Shown: positions 17,511 to 27,737 of the stretch, in pieces | How the letters are laid out: each line of letters starts with the position of its first letter | Numbering within the stretch: the stretch's first letter is position 1 | NCBI GenBank assembly: GCA_012839035.1 | Contig: DUOB01000107.1 | Span: forward strand, 1 to 40,790 | Origin: Propionibacterium sp. | Lineage (GTDB): Bacteria > Actinomycetota > Actinomycetes > Propionibacteriales > Propionibacteriaceae | Direction of reading: 5' to 3' | DNA: 40,790 nucleotides | Notes under the pieces: model-generated | Seen by the model: the letters and a program-made list of their open reading frames with translations, nothing else | Database searches by the model: none | Told to the model about the DNA's origin: nothing | Program-made: the position numbers and the translations under genes

Positions 17511-17911
17511 TTGCGGGCGAAAGGCTTGCGGAACGCGAGGGTGGTCATGGCGATGGCGCTGATGAGGATGGCGATGCCGATCACCATGTGCACGATGACG
17601 AGCCCCCCGATTTCACCCAGCGCATATTGCACCAGGATCAGCACAGCGGTGCCGGCCACGTGGTAGGCGAGGCCGGGATTGCCGCCCTTCTTCAGATTCA
17701 TGAACCCGGCCACGGCGGCCACCAGGGCAGCCACAATCGTGATCAGACCGAGCCAGTTGTGCCCGCCCCACAGCGATTCGTTGTAGTCAGCCGTGAACAT
17801 GTAGCCGCCGAGCAGGAACTGGGCGAGGGCGCCGATGGCGGTGATGAGCGAGCCGATGCGCAGCACGGTTACAACAGGCGAAGTGGCAGGTCGTTGGGAA
17901 GTAGTAGTCAC
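17507..17911 (-). CDS. Small four-helix membrane protein, function unknown
   Basis: This 134-residue protein has four predicted membrane helices (about residues 13-33, 47-66, 76-95, 101-124) and a basic C-terminus ending FRKPFARK. A His in GGHNWLG and another in AYHVAG lie within or near helices, a little like haem-binding small membrane proteins, but no family is certain. The start at GTG 17911 is set by a -10 hexamer 7 bases upstream. The open frame further upstream is antisense to the ligase gene. It overlaps lepB by four bases, so the two are co-translated. Confidence 0.75.
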   Translation of the reverse strand: MTTTSQRPATSPVVTVLRIGSLITAIGALAQFLLGGYMFTADYNESLWGGHNWLGLITIVAALVAAVAGFMNLKKGGNPGLAYHVAGTAVLILVQYALGEIGGLVIVHMVIGIAILISAIAMTTLAFRKPFARK

Positions 17912-17918
17912 GGCCCGC

Positions 17919-17924
17919 AGCTTA
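17919..17924 (-). promoter_or_regulatory. -10 element for the leaderless small membrane protein-lepB operon
   Basis: TAAGCT on the minus strand lies 7 bases before the GTG at 17911. Confidence 0.55.
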
Positions 17925-17987
17925 CCGAGACAGGACAAGTGGCCAGCGGCTTGCCGCAGGGCGGGATGCCCGTGGGAGAGTCTCGTC

Positions 17988-19541
17988 ATGAGGGCCGAGG
18001 AGCCACTGCTCGCCATCCTGGTCGCGGCGTCGGCCGAGGTTGCCGGGACACGTTCTCGCCGGGCAAAGATCACGGCGCTGGCCGCGGTCCTGCGAGAGCT
18101 GCCGTTGGAGCGTGTGGGGCAGGCAGCGGCGTACCTCTCCGGATCCATCCCCCAGGGCCGACTTGGCGTCGGCTGGCGTGGCCTCGCCCAACTGCCCCCG
18201 CCCGCAGCAGAGCCGACGCTCACGCTCGCCGCGGTCGAGCGCGTGTTCACCGAGCTGGTGCGGACATCCGGCGAAGGATCGGCCGGCCGGCGCGCGCGGC
18301 TCGTGACGGAACTGTTCGGTTCGGCAACGCAGGAGGAACAGGTCTTCCTGCGACAGCTGATCGGTGGCGAGCTGCGTCAGGGGGCGTCCGCGGCCGTGAT
18401 GGTGCAGGCAGTGGCGTCGGCGAGCGGGGTGGGGGAGGAGGAGGTACGCCGGGCCGCCATGTTGGCCGGGTCGGTCGTCGCGGTCGCGGAGCGAGCTCTG
18501 CGGGGTGGCGCTGCCGCGTTGGCGGGCATCGGGTTGCGAGTCGGTACGCCGATCCTCCCCATGCTCGCCGCCTCCGCGCCGGATCTGGCGACCGTGTTCG
18601 CCACTCGACCCACGGAGGACTGGGTGGTGGAGCGCAAACTCGACGGGATCCGGATCCAGGCGCACCGGTCGCAGGGCGGCGTACGCCTGTTCACCCGCAA
18701 CCTGGACGACATCACCGAGCGGCTGCTGGAGGTGGCCGAGCTGGTCGGGGGCCTGGCGTGCCGGGAGGCGGTGCTCGACGGGGAGCTGTTGGCGCTGCGT
18801 GCGGACGGGTCTCCCGAGCTGTTCCAGGTGACCGGGGCACGGACTGCGGCACGCGGCGAACGAGGTGGCCCGCGGGCACCGCTGACCCCGTGGTTCTTCG
18901 ACCTCCTCCATATCGACGGGACGGATCTGCTGGATGAGCCACTGGAGCGGCGCCGGGCTGCCCTGGCCCGACTCGTGGGGGAGAACAGTGGTCTGCTCGT
19001 GCCCGGGATTCGCACCGCCGACCAGCGGGAGGCCCACGACTTCTTCAACGCGACCATCAGCGCCGGTCACGAGGGCGTGGTCGTGAAGGACCCCTCGGCT
19101 CCCTATGCCGCCGGACGACGGGGCAGCGCCTGGATCAAGGTGAAGCCGGTCCATACGCTCGATCTGGTCGTCCTCGCGGTGGAACGGGGATCCGGGCGCA
19201 GACGAGGATGGCTCTCCAACATCCATTTGGGGGCCCGGGACCCGCGGACGGGCGGCTTCGTGATGGTCGGCAAGACGTTCAAGGGCATGACCGACGAGAT
19301 CCTGCGCTGGCAGACCGAGCGGTTCACGGCGCTCGCGGTCCGCGATGAGGGCTGGGGCGTGACCGTCCGGCCGGAGCAGGTGGTGGAGATCGCCGTCGAC
19401 GGTGTCCAGCGCTCCCGTCGCTATCCGGGCGAGGTCGCGCTCCGGTTCGCCCGCGTACTCCGCTATCGGGACGACAAAACCGCAGCCGAGGCCGACACGA
19501 TCGACACGGTCCGGGCGCTCGGCGCATGGGGCACCGCCTGA
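17988..19541 (+). CDS. ligB: ATP-dependent DNA ligase (LigB type)
   Basis: This 517-residue protein seals nicks using ATP. An N-terminal helical DNA-binding domain (about residues 1-190) precedes the adenylation domain, with the nucleotidyl lysine in ERKLDGIRI (Lys217), then TRNLDDIT, DGELLAL, FFDLLHIDG, GHEGVVVKD and AWIKVKP. The C-terminal OB domain follows. Length and domain order match Mycobacterium LigB. The ATG at 17988 is the best start by length; only a weak GAGAGT hexamer precedes it. It ends one base before the convergent permease gene. Confidence 0.94.
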   Translation: MRAEEPLLAILVAASAEVAGTRSRRAKITALAAVLRELPLERVGQAAAYLSGSIPQGRLGVGWRGLAQLPPPAAEPTLTLAAVERVFTELVRTSGEGSAGRRARLVTELFGSATQEEQVFLRQLIGGELRQGASAAVMVQAVASASGVGEEEVRRAAMLAGSVVAVAERALRGGAAALAGIGLRVGTPILPMLAASAPDLATVFATRPTEDWVVERKLDGIRIQAHRSQGGVRLFTRNLDDITERLLEVAELVGGLACREAVLDGELLALRADGSPELFQVTGARTAARGERGGPRAPLTPWFFDLLHIDGTDLLDEPLERRRAALARLVGENSGLLVPGIRTADQREAHDFFNATISAGHEGVVVKDPSAPYAAGRRGSAWIKVKPVHTLDLVVLAVERGSGRRRGWLSNIHLGARDPRTGGFVMVGKTFKGMTDEILRWQTERFTALAVRDEGWGVTVRPEQVVEIAVDGVQRSRRYPGEVALRFARVLRYRDDKTAAEADTIDTVRALGAWGTA

Positions 19542-19542
19542 C

Positions 19543-20295
19543 TCAGCGCAGCCAGAGCCAACCGGCGAGACCGAAGCCGCAGAGGGCGACGAAGAAACGC
19601 AGGCCACGCTCGGGCAGATACTCCTGGATGCGCGGGCCGAGCCAGCCGCCCACGACGCAGCCGAGCCCGAGCGCGAGGGCCGCCAGCCAATTCACCGGGC
19701 CGCCGAGGAACAGCGCGGAGGCGATGAACGCGAGCGCGGCGACGAGGTTCGTGACGCCCAGCAGGATCGACTTCAGCACCATGGCGCGGCCGAACGACTC
19801 GTCCGTCGCAATCATCGTGATCGCCAAATAGATGACGCCGGCGCCGGCGCCGAAATAGCCGCCGTAGAGACAGATCACGAACAGCGCGAGGAGATAGACG
19901 ACCCGGCTGTCCCTCTCCCCGCGCAATCGGGCCAATCGGGGCTGGGCCAGCAACGCCAGTGAACCGAGCACGATCAGCCAGGGCACGATCGCCTCGAACG
20001 TGTTCTCCCCACCGGTCAGCAACAATGCGGCTCCCACGAGGCCACCCACCGCTGACACCGTCAACTGCGGCACCAGCTTTGCGCGCTCGCCACGGAACTG
20101 GCGGCCTGCGCGGGTGGTGGTCCCCACGCCGATGCCCACGAGCCCGAGGGTGTTGGAAACGTTCGCGGTCACCGGCGAGAGCCCGGCGGCCAACAGCGAC
20201 GGATAGCTCACCAAGGAGGCAAGTCCGGTGAGATAGCCGATCACCCCGGTGCCGACCCCGGCCACGATGAGCAGCCCGAACGTTGTGAGTTCCAT
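19543..20295 (-). CDS. TauE/SafE (TSUP) family permease
   Basis: This 250-residue protein has about eight hydrophobic segments. The two family repeats show as GYLTGLASLVSYPSLLAAG near the N-terminus and YGGYFGAGAGVIYLAI at about residues 144-159. TSUP members export or import sulfite, sulfoacetate or other organosulfur anions, but the substrate cannot be read from sequence. A TACGCT hexamer lies 10 bases before the ATG on the minus strand, so the message probably has almost no leader. The gene diverges from clpC. Confidence 0.85.
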   Translation of the reverse strand: MELTTFGLLIVAGVGTGVIGYLTGLASLVSYPSLLAAGLSPVTANVSNTLGLVGIGVGTTTRAGRQFRGERAKLVPQLTVSAVGGLVGAALLLTGGENTFEAIVPWLIVLGSLALLAQPRLARLRGERDSRVVYLLALFVICLYGGYFGAGAGVIYLAITMIATDESFGRAMVLKSILLGVTNLVAALAFIASALFLGGPVNWLAALALGLGCVVGGWLGPRIQEYLPERGLRFFVALCGFGLAGWLWLR

Positions 20296-20316
20296 AGCGA
20301 CCAGCAGCGTACGCCC

Positions 20317-20333
20317 GTACGCCCTCGGCGAAC
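20317..20333 (+). promoter_or_regulatory. ClgR-like inverted repeat upstream of clpC
   Basis: GTACGC-N5-GCGAAC differs by one base from the ClgR activator consensus GTTCGC-N5-GCGAAC known upstream of clp genes in actinobacteria. It lies about 130 bases before the candidate -10. The left arm coincides with a word (GTACGCC) that is generally abundant here, so chance is possible. Confidence 0.4.
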
Positions 20334-20419
20334 GCAGCAGATCCGGGAATGCCCCCGGGCGCTCGGACGTTGTTCACCCACGAGGCACCTTGGAGTCGAG
20401 CAGACATCGCTCATGGCGC

Positions 20420-20436
20420 ACAACCTCAAGGGTTGT
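20420..20436 (+). promoter_or_regulatory. Perfect 6-5-6 dyad near the clpC promoter
   Basis: ACAACC-TCAAG-GGTTGT is a perfect inverted repeat centred about 48 bases before the predicted transcription start, the usual place for an activator overlapping the -35 region. The regulator is not recognised. Confidence 0.45.
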
Positions 20437-20463
20437 TGGCCCACCCCTGCTGCAAGGTGCGAC

Positions 20464-20469
20464 TAGAGT
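20464..20469 (+). promoter_or_regulatory. Candidate -10 element for clpC
   Basis: TAGAGT has no recognisable -35 partner, which fits an activator-dependent promoter. The leader would be about 75 bases. Confidence 0.4.
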
Positions 20470-20548
20470 TGGGGGATACAGGAGTTCGGCGTCGCCGGGC
20501 GTGCTGCGAGCAGGCGCCGTGTGGGTGGCGTCGCGTGAGGAGAAATAC

Positions 20549-23086
<2,538 letters not shown>

Positions 23087-23096
23087 TGTGAAGGAG

Positions 23097-23130
23097 CGGG
23101 TCGGGCCAAGGTGGCCCGGCCCGTTTCATT
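23097..23130 (+). terminator. Intrinsic terminator of clpC
   Basis: CGGGTCGGGCC and GGCCCGGCCCG pair over 11 bases with one G-U, have a five-base loop, and are followed by TTTCATT. This is the clearest intrinsic terminator in the window. Confidence 0.85.
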
Positions 23131-23150
23131 TGTGCGGGGAATGATGGGGG

Positions 23151-23156
23151 TACGCT
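23151..23156 (+). promoter_or_regulatory. -10 element for the SGNH lipoprotein gene
   Basis: TACGCT lies 6 bases before the GTG at 23163, just after the clpC terminator. Confidence 0.45.
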
Positions 23157-23162
23157 GGCGCG

Positions 23163-23840
23163 GTGCCCCGCGGCTCCTCTGCACGCCCGGGGTTGGTTCG
23201 CGGCAGGAGTGTGGTTGTGCGCAGCATGGGACCGCTGAGCCGTCGGCAGCTGCTGGTTGGCCTCGCCGGTGTCTCGGCGCTGGGGCTGGCCGGTTGTGGT
23301 GGGAGTGAAGAGTCGGATGGCTCGCTCTATGTGGTCGGTGATTCGATCACGGCGGCCGATTCGGACCTCGCGGCGCTTTCCTTTGCCGAAGCCTCCTGGG
23401 TGGCGCACCTGGATCCCCGGCTGAACGTCGTGGGCGCGTGGGCTGCGGCCGGCGCCACGACCGAGGACATGGCCAACGGCGTGGAACGCTCGGATGCCCA
23501 CACCCTGGTTGTCCTCACCGGCGCCAGCGACGTGGGCCGGGTGGCGTTCGAGCGGACTGCGTACTATCTCGAAGAGATCATCGATCGGGTCCGAGCACGA
23601 CGCGTGGTCGTCTCCACCCTTCCGCCCCGGGATCCCCTACCTCAGCTGCACACGCAGTTCAATCAGAACCTCGGCCTGCTCACGAAGGACAAGGGCTGGA
23701 GGCTGTGCGATCCGATGGAGGGCGTGCGCTCGGGCGTTCTGTGGGCACCGGGCATGAGCGACGACGGGGTGCATCCGACAGCGGCGGCCGCGAGCAGGAT
23801 CGGCCAAGCGCTGTCGGAGTGCCTGCTGGACGCGTCGTGA
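23163..23840 (+). CDS. SGNH/GDSL-type hydrolase, Tat-exported lipoprotein
   Basis: This 225-residue protein is probably a secreted esterase or acyl-hydrolase on the outer face of the membrane. MGPLSRRQLLVGLAG carries a twin-arginine motif, and LGLAGC is a lipobox, placing the mature Cys near residue 44. The SGNH blocks follow: VVGDSITAAD with the serine, LTGASDVG in the block III position, and DDGVHPT with the Asp-x-x-His pair. I give the leaderless GTG start; the ATG at 23226 would begin just before the twin arginines and is a good alternative. It overlaps the next gene by four bases. Confidence 0.82.
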   Translation: MPRGSSARPGLVRGRSVVVRSMGPLSRRQLLVGLAGVSALGLAGCGGSEESDGSLYVVGDSITAADSDLAALSFAEASWVAHLDPRLNVVGAWAAAGATTEDMANGVERSDAHTLVVLTGASDVGRVAFERTAYYLEEIIDRVRARRVVVSTLPPRDPLPQLHTQFNQNLGLLTKDKGWRLCDPMEGVRSGVLWAPGMSDDGVHPTAAAASRIGQALSECLLDAS

Positions 23841-24289
23841 TCCGGGTCGGTGGCGTACGCCGCCTGGGCGGTCTCGTGGCCGCTGCCACCGCTGCGGTGG
23901 CTGTCGTGGTGTCCGTGGTGTTCGCCGTCCAAGCCCTGGCGTTCCAGTGGACCACGGCGGAGGCGGTGGGGGAAGTCGTTGCCGTGCACCCCGTGCCGGA
24001 TGATGCAGGCGCACCGCAACCGGACAAACACGTTGTCGTCGTGGAATATCCCGACCGCAACGGACAGTTCCGTCGCTTCGATCAACAGATCACGGGGACT
24101 GCTCCGGAGAAGAACGCTGAGCTATTCGTGCGCTATCGCATGGGCCCCCCGGTCGAGGCGCGGTTGGCCAACCTGTGGTGGTTGTGGCGGCCGGCGACGA
24201 TTGCCAGCGGGGTCGCGCTGATTGCGGCCATGGCTGCAGAAGAGGCATTGCGCAACCGCCGTCGGCTTTCGGCGTCGGGGATGAAGTGA
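23837..24289 (+). CDS. DUF3592-like membrane protein
   Basis: This 150-residue protein has a transmembrane helix at about residues 9-32 and another at about residues 115-135. They flank an extracytoplasmic beta-rich domain (about residues 38-110) with EVVAVHPVP, VVVEYPDRNGQFRRF and FVRYRMGPP, the layout of DUF3592 proteins. Its function is unknown. The GTG start overlaps the SGNH gene stop (GTGA), and its own stop overlaps the transporter start in the same way. The three genes are one translationally coupled operon. Confidence 0.72.
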   Translation: MIRVGGVRRLGGLVAAATAAVAVVVSVVFAVQALAFQWTTAEAVGEVVAVHPVPDDAGAPQPDKHVVVVEYPDRNGQFRRFDQQITGTAPEKNAELFVRYRMGPPVEARLANLWWLWRPATIASGVALIAAMAAEEALRNRRRLSASGMK

Positions 24290-25107
24290 GTCGGATCTCA
24301 CCTGTCTGGCTGGTCCTCGGTTCGATCCTCTCCGTCCAATTCGGCGCCGCCATCGCGAAAACCTTGTTCGACGAGGTCGGACCCTCCGGCATGGTGTGGC
24401 TGCGGCTGCTGACCTCGACGCTGGTGTTCCTGGTCCTCATCCGCCCGAGGGTTCGGGGCCGGACCAGGCAGGACTGGCTCGCGGTGGTCGCGTACGGGGC
24501 CTCACTGGCCCTGATGAACTGGGCCATCTACCAGAGCTTCGCGCGGATTCCGATCGGACTGGCCGTCACCCTGGAGTTCCTCGGTCCGCTGGCAGTGGCC
24601 ATGCTCGGATCACGTACGCCCCGGGATCTGCTGTGGGCAGCTCTGGCCGGCGTGGGCGTACTGCTCCTGGGAGTGGGGCCCTCCGACCTCGACGCCACCG
24701 GCGTTCTCTTTGCCCTGCTCGCCGGTGCGGGCTGGGCGGGATACATTCTCGCCGGAAAACTGGTCGGTGGCCGCTGGAAAGGCCTCGACGGTCTTGCTGT
24801 CAGCAGCACGCTCGCCACCCTGCTGGTGGCAGGACCTGCACTGACGGCCGACGTCGGTGCCCTGTGGCGACCCGACGTGTTGCTCATCGGGGCGGCGGTG
24901 GGCCTCATGTCCTCCGTCGTCCCCTACAGCCTTGAGCTCATCGCCCTCCGCCGAATGCCGCCGCGGGTTTTCGGCATCCTGATGAGCCTCGAACCCGCCG
25001 CGGCGGCGTTGGCAGCGTTCCTCCTCCTGCGGGAGTCACTCTCGCCCTGGGAAGTGATGGCGATGCTGTGTGTGGTGATCGCATCCGTGGGAGCGACCCG
25101 CGGCTAA
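24286..25107 (+). CDS. EamA-family (RhtA-like) inner-membrane exporter
   Basis: This 273-residue protein has ten predicted membrane helices in two EamA repeats. The first starts VWLVLGSILSVQFGAAIAK and the second begins around residue 140 with GVLFALLAGAGWAGYILAG. The sequence ARIPIGLAVTLEFLGPLAVA resembles RhtA, a threonine/homoserine exporter. The substrate is not certain. The GTG start overlaps the DUF3592-like stop by four bases. The 65 bases after the stop show no clear terminator before the convergent kinase gene. Confidence 0.85.
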   Translation: MSRISPVWLVLGSILSVQFGAAIAKTLFDEVGPSGMVWLRLLTSTLVFLVLIRPRVRGRTRQDWLAVVAYGASLALMNWAIYQSFARIPIGLAVTLEFLGPLAVAMLGSRTPRDLLWAALAGVGVLLLGVGPSDLDATGVLFALLAGAGWAGYILAGKLVGGRWKGLDGLAVSSTLATLLVAGPALTADVGALWRPDVLLIGAAVGLMSSVVPYSLELIALRRMPPRVFGILMSLEPAAAALAAFLLLRESLSPWEVMAMLCVVIASVGATRG

Positions 25108-25172
25108 TGCCTCAGAGGGCGACGGACTCCTTGGTGGATTCCGGCACACGCTCGATGGGCATCGCCGGGCCT

Positions 25173-26543
25173 TCATTCATGGTTGCGGCGTGCCCCACCG
25201 TCACGGTGGTAGTAGTAGTAGTACCCGCCAGACACCCCGGTTCCGGAGCGCTTGGTGACGTCGTTCAGCACGATGCCGAGCACATCCCCACCGGCCGCGT
25301 CCAAGGACGCCAGGGCCGCGGCGATCTCGTGCCGGCTCACGACGCCGCTCCGCGCCACCACGACGGCTCCGCCGGTCTGGTGAGCCAGCACGGCTGCGTC
25401 AGTCACAGGCAACAGCGGGGGAGCATCGAGAAGCACGTGGTCATAGCGGTCCTCTGCGGCGCGGACGAATCGTTCCATGGCCTCCGAGCCGAGCAGCTCC
25501 GCAGGGTTGGGGGGCACGGTGCCCGCCGCCAGCACATCGAGACCCGGCGCGCCGCCGGGCTGCACCAGATCCCAGGCGCTCGCCTGACCACTCAGCACGT
25601 GCGACAGACCGGCGGACCCTTCCAGGCCCAGCCGATCCGCGACCTTCGGACGGCGGAGGTCGGCATCCACCAGCAGGACGCGTTCTCCCGCGGCAGCCAG
25701 CGAACGGGCAAGTCGCGTCGCGGTTTCGGTTTTGCCTTCGGCCGCGACGGAGCTCGTGAAGACCACGGACGGCCGGCGCTCGCCCGCAAGACCGAGAAAA
25801 CCGAGGTTCGTGCGCAGCGCCCGGAAGGCCTCGTCGGTGACCGAATAGCCATTCTCGTCAGCAGGCGAATCCGGGTTGTGCCGGGCGATGGTGCCGATCA
25901 CCGCAGCGTCCGTGACGCGGGCGAGGTCGGAAACGGATCGGACCCGGGTGTCGAGCCGGTCGCGCACAAGGGCCTGTCCGAGGCCCAGGAGAGCGCCCAG
26001 CAGTACGCCGAGCGCGAGGTTCTGCATCGGCCGCGGGGAGGTGGGCACAGTCGGGATCACCGAACGCTCGATGACGGTGGCCTGCACCAGCCGCTCGCCA
26101 TCGCGAGCCTTGGGGGACAGCTCGTCCACGGAGACAGCCAGGCTGTCCGCGAGGGCATTCGCGATCGCCGCGGCCTCCAGGGGGTCTCTTCGGGTGGAGG
26201 AGATGTCAATGACCGAGGTGTTTGCGGGGGCAGCCACAGAGATGGATTGGCCGAGTTGCTGGGGGGTGGAATCGAGTTCCAGCTGGTCGATCACGGGTTG
26301 CAGCGCGAACGGCGAACGGGCGACCTCCACGAAGGACTTGACCTGACGTTCGGCATAGTTGGCGCCTTGGGACAACTCGCCGGCGGTGCCGCTCTCGACC
26401 GCCACGTAAAGGGATGCCGTGCCCGTCCACGTCCGCGGTTGGAGCAGGGTGAAGCCGGCAACAGCAGCCACGACGACCAGCATGGCGGCCGTGATGCTCC
26501 GCCAGTAGCGGACGAGCAGGCGAAAGTATTCATGCATATCCAT
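25173..26543 (-). CDS. BY-type tyrosine kinase / polysaccharide chain-length protein
   Basis: This 456-residue single-chain Wzc/CapAB fusion has a Wzz domain with a first helix at about residues 19-39, an extracytoplasmic loop, and a second helix near residue 165 after SPRPMQNLALGV. The cytoplasmic kinase has SSVAAEGKTETA (P-loop, first Gly replaced by Ala), VLLVDADLRRP (Walker A') and HVLLDAPPLLPVTDA (Walker B). The C-terminus ends with a run of five tyrosines, the autophosphorylation cluster typical of these kinases. ATG 26543 gives the usual N-terminus. No glycosyltransferase or flippase gene is near, so its polysaccharide partners lie elsewhere. Confidence 0.9.
   Translation of the reverse strand: MDMHEYFRLLVRYWRSITAAMLVVVAAVAGFTLLQPRTWTGTASLYVAVESGTAGELSQGANYAERQVKSFVEVARSPFALQPVIDQLELDSTPQQLGQSISVAAPANTSVIDISSTRRDPLEAAAIANALADSLAVSVDELSPKARDGERLVQATVIERSVIPTVPTSPRPMQNLALGVLLGALLGLGQALVRDRLDTRVRSVSDLARVTDAAVIGTIARHNPDSPADENGYSVTDEAFRALRTNLGFLGLAGERRPSVVFTSSVAAEGKTETATRLARSLAAAGERVLLVDADLRRPKVADRLGLEGSAGLSHVLSGQASAWDLVQPGGAPGLDVLAAGTVPPNPAELLGSEAMERFVRAAEDRYDHVLLDAPPLLPVTDAAVLAHQTGGAVVVARSGVVSRHEIAAALASLDAAGGDVLGIVLNDVTKRSGTGVSGGYYYYYHRDGGARRNHE
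25209..25223 (-). repeat. Five-copy TAC codon repeat encoding the tyrosine cluster
   Basis: Five identical TAC codons in a row (GTA x5 on the plus strand). TAC is the minority tyrosine codon in neighbouring genes, so the run looks like slippage-expanded or selected sequence. Confidence 0.85.
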
Positions 26544-26602
26544 GGCACACCCCGTGGTCGGCGACATTGTGGTCGGAGCGTCTTCTCCGAGAGTCGGGCG
26601 TC

Positions 26603-26631
26603 AGTCTAAAGGGACCAATAATGTTTGGCCC
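26603..26631 (-). promoter_or_regulatory. Candidate kinase-gene promoter with operator-like dyad
   Basis: On the minus strand TAGACT (26603-26608) could be a -10, giving a leader of about 53 bases. Directly upstream, GGGACCAA and TTGGCCC (26611-26631) form an inverted repeat with one bulge, placed over the -35 region. The rest of 26544-26765 is A/T-rich and shows nothing else recognisable. Confidence 0.4.
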
Positions 26632-26765
26632 ATTTTCGTTCCGCCAATCGAGGACGCTGAGGAAGGCTATCCAAATTCTTTGGAAACTTTGGGGTTGTGC
26701 CCTGTTTTATGGCGGGATTCCTCCGGTTGGCCTGAAGCGACGGCATGCAGTCAGAGAATGGCCTG

Positions 26766-27659
26766 TCATAACGGGAGTGAATAGCCGTCGCTGTCGGGGA
26801 CGATCAGGCTGTCGCTCAGCAGTGAGTCCAGGGCTCGCTGCCGCTGCACCGCGTCCGGCCACACCAGGTCCAGACGCCCGGCGGGAACCGGCTCTTCCGC
26901 TTCGCGCAGGGCCTGGAGCAGCAACCCCCGCACCTGGCGGTCGGTGCCGGCGTACGCCTGTCCCCTGCGCGGTGGGCCGGTGTGGGACGGTTGCCCGGCG
27001 GCCAGCCACGCACAGTGGCCGGCGATCGGACAGCTCGTGCAGCGCGGTTTTGCCGCTGTGCAGATCAGCGCCCCGAGCTCCATGGACCCGGCGGCCCATC
27101 GTGCCGCGCCGCTTGTGGGCATGACGCGAGCCGCCAATCCTCGTTCGGCGGCGGTGGGGGTCTTCGACGGGAACTCAACGCCCTCGAAGACGCGGGCCAG
27201 CACGCGGCGCACATTGGTGTCCAACACGGGATGGGCTTGGCCGAACGCGAAGCTGGCCACGGCTGCGGCGGTGTATTCGCCAACCCCCGGCAGCTCCCGC
27301 AGCGTCGCCACATCGGAAGGGACCTCGCCTCCGTGCCGGTCATCGATGATGGCGGCGGCGGCGTGCAGCCGGAGTGCCCGCCGCGGATAGCCCAGCCTGC
27401 CCCACGCGCGGATCGCTTCCCCCGCCGGCTCCATTGCAAGCGCACCGGGTGTGGGCCAGCGCTCAATCCAGCGCCGCCACGGCTCCAGCACGCGGGCGAC
27501 CGGAGTCTGCTGCAGCATGAATTCGCTGACGAGCACGCCCCACGCCGAGCATGTCGGGTCGCGCCAGGGGAGGGGGCGAGCGTGTTGGTCGAACCACGCC
27601 GCAACAGCCGCGACGATGACCGCGGCCGACTCTGCTTGACTGCGGGAGTGGGTGGGCAT
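26766..27659 (-). CDS. mutY: MutY-type adenine DNA glycosylase
   Basis: This 297-residue enzyme removes adenine mispaired with 8-oxoguanine. FDQHARPLPWR and SEFMLQQTPVARV match the MutY start. The helix-hairpin-helix ELPGVGEYTAAAV is followed by the catalytic aspartate in VLDTNVRRVLARVFEG. The iron-sulfur loop is C-X6-C-X2-C-X5-C, ending CPIAGHC (about residues 194-210). The C-terminal 8-oxoG-recognition domain is short, as in actinobacterial enzymes. ATG 27659 is preceded by a -10 hexamer at 7 bases; the longer open frame upstream is non-coding. Confidence 0.95.
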   Translation of the reverse strand: MPTHSRSQAESAAVIVAAVAAWFDQHARPLPWRDPTCSAWGVLVSEFMLQQTPVARVLEPWRRWIERWPTPGALAMEPAGEAIRAWGRLGYPRRALRLHAAAAIIDDRHGGEVPSDVATLRELPGVGEYTAAAVASFAFGQAHPVLDTNVRRVLARVFEGVEFPSKTPTAAERGLAARVMPTSGAARWAAGSMELGALICTAAKPRCTSCPIAGHCAWLAAGQPSHTGPPRRGQAYAGTDRQVRGLLLQALREAEEPVPAGRLDLVWPDAVQRQRALDSLLSDSLIVPDSDGYSLPL

Positions 27660-27666
27660 GAAGCCG

Positions 27667-27672
27667 ACCCTA
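27667..27672 (-). promoter_or_regulatory. -10 element for leaderless mutY
   Basis: TAGGGT on the minus strand lies 7 bases before the mutY ATG. Confidence 0.6.
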
Positions 27673-27725
27673 ACCCGATCAACATGCGGTGGGCGTGGCG
27701 CCCTGACGGGACGGTAATCGCTATC

Positions 27726-27731
27726 TAGTCT
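27726..27731 (+). promoter_or_regulatory. -10 element for leaderless gene at 27738
   Basis: TAGTCT lies 6 bases before the ATG at 27738 and is divergent from the mutY element. Confidence 0.6.
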
Positions 27732-27737
27732 GCAGCT

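Noticed and set aside
17922..19607. 561-codon minus-strand open frame opposite the DNA ligase gene
   Set aside because: Composition is typical of antisense shadows, and the ligase motifs are all on the plus strand.
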